A stretch of 50,991 nt of DNA, taken from assembly GCA_020438425.1 (NCBI GenBank), contig JAGQUQ010000004.1:17799-68789 (forward strand), in the 5' to 3' direction. The position numbers and the translations under genes are program-made. Below the pieces are notes generated by a model. The model was given only the letters and a program-made list of their open reading frames with translations. It searched no databases and had not been told where the DNA came from. Below, one piece after another: positions 46,182 through 50,991 of this stretch. Numbering within the stretch: the stretch's first letter is position 1; each line of letters starts with the position of its first letter. This DNA is from Solirubrobacterales bacterium (GTDB taxonomy: Bacteria > Actinomycetota > Thermoleophilia > Solirubrobacterales > 70-9).

Positions 46182-47318
46182 ATGCCGCCACAGGGAATAC
46201 CAGATAGGGACAAGATGCTTGTAGCCGAACTCCAGGAACTAGAAGAAGTAAAGACCCTCGTCAACCGGGGCCAGCAGCTCGGCGTGCTCACTTTTGGTGA
46301 CGTAGCCACCGCCGTGGCCGAGGTCGATCTCGACGAATCCGACGTCGAAGATCTCTACGGTCACATCGAAAAGCAGGGAATCGAGCTGGTCGAAGACGTC
46401 GATCCGGCCCAGAAGGCTTCGGCCGAGAACGAGCGCTCCGACGGCCGCCGCGGCCGCCGGCGCAAGAAGGAAGCGCTCGACCTCAAGCCGGACATGACCA
46501 CCGACTCGCTGCAGCTCTTCCTCAAGGACATCGGCAAGGTTCGCCTGCTGACCGCCCAGGAAGAAGTCGATCTCGCCAAGCGGATCGAGCGCGGCGACCT
46601 CGACGCGAAGCAGAAGATGGTCGAGTCCAACCTCCGGCTGGTCGTCTCGATCGCCAAGAACTACCGCAACCAGGGCCTGCCCTTCCTCGACCTGATCCAG
46701 GAAGGCACCCTCGGCCTGGTCCGTGCGGCCGAGAAGTTCGATTACCGCAAGGGATTCAAGTTCTCGACCTACGCGACCTGGTGGATCCGCCAGGCGATCG
46801 CCCGCGCCCTGGCCGACAAGGCCCGGACCATCCGCATCCCGGTCCACGTGGTCGAGAAGCTGAACAAGATCGGTCGCGCCGAGCGCAAGCTGGTCACCGA
46901 GCTGGGCCGCGAGCCCACCCCGGAGGAGATCGCCGAAGTAACCGGCATCGACCCCGAGGAAGTCGACTCGATCAAGCGTTCCGCCCAGTCTCCGGTCTCG
47001 CTCGAGAAGCCGGTCGGTGACGAGGAGGAATCCGAGTTCGGCCAGTTCATCGCCGACGAGAAGGCCGAGTCGCCCTTCGACCGGGCTGCCGACCTGCTGA
47101 CCAAGGAAGCGCTGAAGGAATCGCTGGAGAACCTCTCCTACCGCGAGCGCCGCGTGCTCGAGCTCCGTTACGGGCTCGGCGGCGAGCATCCCCGCACCCT
47201 CGACGAGGTCGGGCGCACCTTCAACGTGACCCGCGAGCGGATCCGCCAGATCGAGAACCAGTCGCTGAAGAAGCTTCAGTCGCTGAACGAAGCCCAGAAG
47301 CTCCGCGAAGCCACCTGA
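46182..47318 (+). CDS. rpoD: Primary RNA polymerase sigma factor
   Basis: 378 aa. Main sigma factor for housekeeping promoters. N-terminal region 1.1-like part with [20 protein letters not shown] (about 28-50); a basic linker; region 1.2/2 ([91 protein letters not shown], the -10-binding core); region 3 ([16 protein letters not shown]); and region 4 ([15 protein letters not shown]... [27 protein letters not shown]) for the -35. Region 1.1 is short, as in other actinobacteria. ATG 46215 (after TAGGGA) is a credible alternative start. Confidence 0.96.
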   Translation: MPPQGIPDRDKMLVAELQELEEVKTLVNRGQQLGVLTFGDVATAVAEVDLDESDVEDLYGHIEKQGIELVEDVDPAQKASAENERSDGRRGRRRKKEALDLKPDMTTDSLQLFLKDIGKVRLLTAQEEVDLAKRIERGDLDAKQKMVESNLRLVVSIAKNYRNQGLPFLDLIQEGTLGLVRAAEKFDYRKGFKFSTYATWWIRQAIARALADKARTIRIPVHVVEKLNKIGRAERKLVTELGREPTPEEIAEVTGIDPEEVDSIKRSAQSPVSLEKPVGDEEESEFGQFIADEKAESPFDRAADLLTKEALKESLENLSYRERRVLELRYGLGGEHPRTLDEVGRTFNVTRERIRQIENQSLKKLQSLNEAQKLREAT

Positions 47319-47349
47319 GTCCACCAGGACGACGCTGACTTCGTCAGTA

Positions 47350-47406
47350 CCACAGAAAAAGGCCGGCTCACGTACGAATAAGTACTATCGCCGGCCTTTT
47401 CTGTGG
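47350..47406 (+). terminator. Long terminator hairpin of rpoD
   Basis: CCACAGAAAAAGGCCGGC (47350-47367) pairs with GCCGGCCTTTTCTGTGG (47390-47406), 17 bp with one bulged A. It is capped by CGTAC-GAATAA-GTAC (47371-47385). The A-run before and T-run inside the stem suit termination in both directions. A small CTGAC-TTC-GTCAG stem precedes it (47335-47347). Confidence 0.85.
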
Positions 47407-47481
47407 AAATCCTCGTCAGCCCCGCCCTGGAGGCCTCAGGTCATTCCTGTTGCAGTAACTTTGCGCTTGTAGAGCCACATG

Positions 47482-47512
47482 TGAGCATTTTTCGGGCAGG
47501 GTCGGGGCATGG
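47482..47512 (+). promoter_or_regulatory. 31-nt leader block shared with the pilin-like gene (copy at the prepilin peptidase gene)
   Basis: Begins TGAGCATTTTTCGGG and ends on the ATGG of the peptidase gene. Matches 38955-38985 at 25 of 31 positions without gaps. Confidence 0.65.
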
Positions 47513-47937
47513 CACTTCCGGTTCTGCTCATCACCCTGCTGATCGCCTCGGCGACCGATCTCCGCAGTCGCGAGATCCCGAACTGGCTGGTGGCCGGCGC
47601 GGCCCTGGCCGGGATTGTCCTTGCCGTCACAGATGGCCGGGCCGGATCCGCGCTTCTCTTCGGTGGGCTGGCTGCGATCCCTTTCCTGGCGGCGGCCCTG
47701 ATCCGGCCCGAAGGAATGGGAATGGGCGACGTCAAACTGGTCGCGGTAATCGGCCTCTACCTCGGCCAGGCGGTCTGGGTGGCGCTGGCCCTGGGCCTTG
47801 GCCTGGCGGGGCTCACCGGGGTGTTGATTTCGCTGGGACAGCGCCGGCGGCCCTCACAGACCGCACTACCCCTGGCCCCGTTTTTCGCGCTGGGAGCGGG
47901 AACAGTCCTTGCGCTCGGCGGCAATGCGCTTCAGTAA
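47509..47937 (+). CDS. Prepilin peptidase, A24 family (short TadV/CpaA-type)
   Basis: 142 aa. A membrane aspartyl protease that removes prepilin leader peptides. The two catalytic aspartates are visible: Asp17 in ATDLRSREIPNW and Asp74 in GMGMGDVKL. Four to five membrane helices, and no N-terminal methylase domain, as in Tad/Flp systems. No tad ATPase, secretin or pilin cluster is adjacent. The only substrate-like gene in the window is the prepilin-leader protein at 38982-39881, which shares its leader sequence. It lies downstream of the rpoD terminator, so it has its own promoter. Confidence 0.9.
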   Translation: MALPVLLITLLIASATDLRSREIPNWLVAGAALAGIVLAVTDGRAGSALLFGGLAAIPFLAAALIRPEGMGMGDVKLVAVIGLYLGQAVWVALALGLGLAGLTGVLISLGQRRRPSQTALPLAPFFALGAGTVLALGGNALQ

Positions 47938-47952
47938 GTGAAGCCATGTGCC

Positions 47953-47967
47953 TATACTTGTTGAAGT
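47953..47967 (+). promoter_or_regulatory. HxlR gene promoter and operator candidate
   Basis: -10 TATACT (47953-47958) overlaps the palindrome ACTT-GTTG-AAGT (47956-47967), placing it on the start site. A CTTCA-GTAAG-TGAAG hairpin (about 47930-47944) spans the peptidase stop codon just before. Confidence 0.4.
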
Positions 47968-48031
47968 GACCTATCGGCCTGAGGCGTCCTGAGGGATGCC
48001 CGGCCGGCAATCGACACGGTCACTCACCACC

Positions 48032-48379
48032 ATGAGCGCCATCGACAACGATCATTGCCCTGTATGTCGCACCGCAGACGTGATCTCCGGCAAGTGGACC
48101 CTCCTCGTGATCCGCGACCTGGCCGGTGAGAGCCGCCGGTTCTGCGAACTCGAAAGGTCCCTTGAGGGCATCAGCCCCCGGACCCTCTCTCTCCGCCTCC
48201 GCACCCTCGAAGAGGCGGGCATCGTCGAACGCCAGACCTTCCCGGAGGTTCCGCCCCGGGTCACCTACGCGCTGACCGACAAGGGCCGGGACCTCGTTCC
48301 CCTGATCGACGACATGCGCAAGTACGGCATGCGCTGGCTCGACGCCGAGCCCACGAAGTCCGAGCCCCTTACCGCCTGA
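48032..48379 (+). CDS. HxlR family transcriptional regulator
   Basis: 115 aa. HxlR-type winged helix: HCPVCRTADVISGKWTLLVIRDLAGESRRFCELERSLEGISPRTLSLRLRTLEEAGIVERQTF, with PPRVTYALTDKGRDL as the wing. The CPVC pair before the first helix may be a redox or metal switch, as seen in some HxlR proteins. ATG 48032 gives the usual family start; ATG 47996 would add 12 residues. The target is unknown; a palindrome on its own promoter suggests autoregulation. Convergent with the RTX gene, 9 bp apart. Confidence 0.9.
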   Translation: MSAIDNDHCPVCRTADVISGKWTLLVIRDLAGESRRFCELERSLEGISPRTLSLRLRTLEEAGIVERQTFPEVPPRVTYALTDKGRDLVPLIDDMRKYGMRWLDAEPTKSEPLTA

Positions 48380-48388
48380 GTCAGGCGT

Positions 48389-50605
48389 TCAGTCCTGTCT
48401 CGCGATCTGCCGGGGCTTCTGCTCGGCCTTTGCCGAAAACGGCACCCAGGCGTCCTTGAGCAGCGTCCCGCGGCGGACCGGTCCTTCTCCACTGCGGCAG
48501 AGTGAGGAACCCCAGTTGTCGATGATTCGGAACTGGCCGGTGATTCTGCCGTTCTTTACCCGGGCCCGGATGTCCGAGACGAATCCGCCGTAATCGTCGA
48601 ACACATCGTCCATGGTCCCGGTGACCCGGGCTAGCTTGCCCGTCACCGGGTCGAACGGGATGCTGCTGGACGCGCCGCGCGAAACCCGGTGGTCGGGCTC
48701 ACCACGACACTGGAGTTCCAGCCGGTAAGAGAGCACGGCTTTCGTGCCGAGAGTTGCTACCCGCGCAGTTCCGCTGTCGGAGCGGATCGGGTAGTCGGTC
48801 GGGTCCGGTTTCAAGGGGCCAACCTTCAGGACATCGAGACCCGTGCCACCAAAAAGCCAGTCCCGGCCACCTTGGCCGAACAGCCGGTCATCGCCGCCGC
48901 CACCGAAGATCCTGTCGTTGCGGTTGCCACCGAGGATCAGGTCATCTCCGGAGTCGCCAAACAGCCGGTCCGCTTGGTTGCCTCCGGTAATCCGGTCGGG
49001 TCCCGCTCCGCCGCGCATCAGGCTGCTCCCGTTTTCTCCGACGACGATCCGGTCGGCTCCGTTGCCCCCGAGTACTTTCGCCGGACCGAATGTGAGTCGC
49101 ACGGAATCGTCACCATCGCCAGAGCAGATTGTCGACCTGTAGCCGAAGCTCACGACATCATCGCCACCCAGGGTGCTCACGACTGCCTCATGCGCCTCGA
49201 CCCGGTCGCGGCCGGGGCTGCCGACATAGTCGACGATCTGGCCGTTGCAGCGGGGCAGTTCCATCTGGTCGTTGACCGCGCGAGCCAGGGTGAATCCGAA
49301 GTCATCGCCAACTGGACCCCGGCCGGCAACGACCACGCTGCCGCCCGAGGATAGGATTTCGGTCGAGCCGACCAGTTTCTTGTTCGAGCGCTTGCCGTGC
49401 CAGAGAATCTGAAGCCCGCCGCCGCCGAAGGAATTGTCGATGCTGCCGTCGGGGCTGAGCCTCGCCACGGCACCGTTGCTTGCCCAAGTGTCGCCACCCC
49501 ATTGCTGTTTGCCAACGCCACTCGAGACTCCACCGGAGATCAGGAGTCGGCCTTGGCCATCAATGGCGACACCGGTCGCGTGCAGTCCCGGAGCCTCAGG
49601 CAGAAACTTCGTCAGATCCCTTAGCTCGACCAGTCCGTCCACCCCGAAGTCAGGATCTCCGCTGCCATCCGGAAGCAATCTCCAGAGGTAATCCGAGTCG
49701 GTCAGAAGGACACGGCCACTGGAATCGACTGTGGCGGCGCCACCGGAGAAGAAGTCCAGGTCCGACCAGTAGTAATTGTGCCCCTGAGTGATGATCTTGG
49801 TATCACCGGGAACGCCTGAGGCCGACACCGGGGTCGAGTAGAGAATGTCCCCGTATGGCGGATCGCCGGTTGCGCTTCGAACCACCACCGAATTCCCATC
49901 TGGCAGTATCGCCGAGAGGATTCCCCGACCCCCGATCCCGATCTTCTTCACGCCGCCGCTTCCAAACGTCGAGTCCGGGTTTCCGTCACCGTCTGTCCCG
50001 GCGATGAAAGCGTCGGCGCACCCGCTGTAGGTGTTCAACGGACACCCGGCGAAGACCCCGATTGTTCGCACACTGCCGTCGCCGAGGATCGCGAGGGACG
50101 AGATCTCGGCATCGGCCAGGACTCCGTCAGGAGGCGTGAATAGGCCATTGGTGCTCAGCGTCACGGTTCCCGCGCTGCCGAAACTCGGGTCGGGGCTGCC
50201 GTCGGCATCGAGGCGGGCAAACCTCAGTTGAGTGCCGCTGCCCGCCGCGAGCAGCATCTTTCCGTTGTCCAGAACCTCGACCTGATCCCAGCCTTCGCCT
50301 GAAGCGCGAACCTGGCCCAGGTTGCCAAAGCCCGGGTCGAGCCTGCCATCCGGCAGGTACTTGAACACAATTGAGCCGGCAACTCCGGATGCAGCCCTCC
50401 CGGCAACCACATAGCGGCCGTCGGGGGACTCGGCCAGATCGGAAGGCGACTCCCACTCGCCTCCCGCTGGTGCCGTCGCCACGATGCCTTCGTTGCCAAA
50501 TGACGGATCTGGCATTCCAGGACGTGCGGAGGCTCCTGCGGCGCAGAGCAAGACCGCTGCCAGCGATGCGGTGGCAAAGCCCGTAATACGCAGGAAACCT
50601 GACAA
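48389..50605 (-). CDS. Exported delta-60-repeat / RTX-like calcium-binding repeat protein
   Basis: 738 aa. Signal peptide to about residue 27 (FATASLAAVLLCAAGASA). Residues about 30-440 carry at least six delta-60 repeats of the form DGxxDPxFGxxG (PDPSFGNEG, LDPGFGNLG, PDPSFGSAG, PDSTFGSGG, GDPDFGVDG, IDNSFGGGG), which build a beta-propeller-like surface protein. Residues about 480-600 have RTX nonapeptides GGxGxDxhxG (GGDDVVSFG, GGNGADRIVVG, GGAGPDRITGGNQADRLFGDSGDDLILGG), expected to bind calcium. A C-terminal domain with Cys pairs follows. No type I secretion genes are nearby, and the signal peptide suggests Sec export. Confidence 0.85.
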   Translation of the reverse strand: MSGFLRITGFATASLAAVLLCAAGASARPGMPDPSFGNEGIVATAPAGGEWESPSDLAESPDGRYVVAGRAASGVAGSIVFKYLPDGRLDPGFGNLGQVRASGEGWDQVEVLDNGKMLLAAGSGTQLRFARLDADGSPDPSFGSAGTVTLSTNGLFTPPDGVLADAEISSLAILGDGSVRTIGVFAGCPLNTYSGCADAFIAGTDGDGNPDSTFGSGGVKKIGIGGRGILSAILPDGNSVVVRSATGDPPYGDILYSTPVSASGVPGDTKIITQGHNYYWSDLDFFSGGAATVDSSGRVLLTDSDYLWRLLPDGSGDPDFGVDGLVELRDLTKFLPEAPGLHATGVAIDGQGRLLISGGVSSGVGKQQWGGDTWASNGAVARLSPDGSIDNSFGGGGLQILWHGKRSNKKLVGSTEILSSGGSVVVAGRGPVGDDFGFTLARAVNDQMELPRCNGQIVDYVGSPGRDRVEAHEAVVSTLGGDDVVSFGYRSTICSGDGDDSVRLTFGPAKVLGGNGADRIVVGENGSSLMRGGAGPDRITGGNQADRLFGDSGDDLILGGNRNDRIFGGGGDDRLFGQGGRDWLFGGTGLDVLKVGPLKPDPTDYPIRSDSGTARVATLGTKAVLSYRLELQCRGEPDHRVSRGASSSIPFDPVTGKLARVTGTMDDVFDDYGGFVSDIRARVKNGRITGQFRIIDNWGSSLCRSGEGPVRRGTLLKDAWVPFSAKAEQKPRQIARQD

Positions 50606-50734
50606 GACCCCTCCTTGGTGACTGGGACGCGCGCTTCTGTCTTTCTAACAATACGGCCGGAAAAAGTTGCTCCGGGCTGCACCAATTCCTGCAATCGCAG
50701 GATGCTTCGCATGGGGAGGGAACTCCCACTCACC

Positions 50735-50991
50735 ATGCACGATCCTGTTCTTGATGAGGCTTTGAAGCGGCTGGCAGCCGAGGCGTCGACCCGGTTCACC
50801 TCGCTGGTGGCCACCGGTGACGAGATTCCCTTCGACGTCGCAGAGAACAACGGGGACAGCCCTCACTTCTACCGGTACGTCCCGCTCACCTCGCGTTTCA
50901 TCTCGGCTCACATCGAGGAGCTGAAGTCGCTTCCTTCCTACGGTCCCGCCCGCGGGGCGATCGCATCATCCGACGTCGCCGCGCCCTACCT
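50735..50991 (+). CDS. Unknown protein, N-terminal part (truncated by window edge)
   Basis: Open from ATG 50735 to the window end, 85 codons: MHDPVLDEALKRLAAEASTR..., then FDVAENNGDSPHFYRYVPLTSRFISAHIEELKSLPSYG. In-frame ATGs at 50711 and 50702 would lengthen it by 8 or 11 residues; GGGAGGG lies 14 nt before 50735. Helical N-terminus, soluble. Codon pattern is coding-like. I do not recognise the family. Divergent from the RTX gene; the 129-bp spacer shows no clear promoter. Confidence 0.6.
   Translation, partial: MHDPVLDEALKRLAAEASTRFTSLVATGDEIPFDVAENNGDSPHFYRYVPLTSRFISAHIEELKSLPSYGPARGAIASSDVAAPY

Noticed and set aside
48389-50605. RTX toxin with type I secretion
   Set aside because: It has a Sec-type signal peptide and delta-60 repeats, with no HlyB/HlyD-like genes nearby; calcium-binding surface protein is the safer reading.

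Overview
The window is GC-rich actinobacterial chromosome. Its nearest relatives are probably in the Thermoleophilia (Solirubrobacterales), which is an inference from gene content and style. The signs are: pervasive GTG/TTG starts; F420-type luciferase-like oxidoreductases; a phage-holin-family/DUF3618 membrane pair; a class II GlpX; a short actinobacterial RpoD; and several secreted proteins with lysine-rich, cysteine-flanked segments. No rRNA, tRNA, CRISPR array, prophage or insertion sequence with a transposase was recognised. Most genes look like ordinary core or accessory housekeeping.

Layout. 1-6.4 kb: truncated exported protein, a secreted penicillin/AHL-acylase-type Ntn hydrolase, a nitrilase with an overlapping TetR regulator (FadR-like palindrome on the promoter), and a three-gene small-membrane-protein/holin-X/DUF3618 operon. 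6.4-6.9 kb: composite non-coding repeat. 6.9-9.3 kb: def-ACT-DegV on the minus strand, divergent from an ErpA-type Fe-S carrier. 9.35-17.5 kb: a long phosphate operon, with an 11-bp-phased PHO-box-like array, a secreted Lys-rich protein, pstSCAB, and then four overlapping uncharacterised envelope genes (lipoprotein, zinc-ribbon/TM/SPOR-like, zinc-ribbon, TM/beta-rich). 17.5-19.6 kb: FprA-BolA-monothiol glutaredoxin, an Fe-S/redox set. 19.7-25 kb: alpha/beta hydrolase head-to-head with an alkaline-phosphatase-like polytopic protein and a GT4-flippase fusion. 25-25.5 kb: second composite repeat. 25.6-29.1 kb: zinc-ribbon protein, LhgO (flanked by two near-identical hairpins), FMN reductase-YceI divergent from MarR with twin operators. 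29-31.4 kb: CtpE-like P-type ATPase that has lost its TGE-bearing actuator region. 31.5-36.9 kb: unknown protein, F420-type oxidoreductase and the three-subunit transhydrogenase pntAA-AB-B. 36.9-37.1 kb: third, truncated repeat. 37.2-40.4 kb: solitary DNA methyltransferase, GNAT, LapA-domain protein, a prepilin-leader protein with an NLP/Vps62-like HPHDWE domain, and a secreted Ig-like/Lys-rich protein. 40.6-46 kb: methyltransferase, second LLM oxidoreductase, glpX, NAD(P)-binding protein, unknown, YihY/BrkB. 46-47.4 kb: rpoD with a strong promoter and long terminator. 47.5-51 kb: A24 prepilin peptidase, HxlR regulator, large delta-60/RTX-repeat exported protein, and a truncated unknown gene.

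The most interesting signals are: (i) a family of structured 3'-UTR repeats whose hairpins covary between copies and resemble the rpoD terminator; (ii) a prepilin-leader/NLP-like gene and a distant prepilin peptidase gene that share a 31-nt block ending on their ATGs, suggesting a split pilin-like system; (iii) the extended, apparently phosphate-controlled pst operon; (iv) the actuator-less P-type ATPase. All functional statements rest on motif reading by eye; no database search was run.
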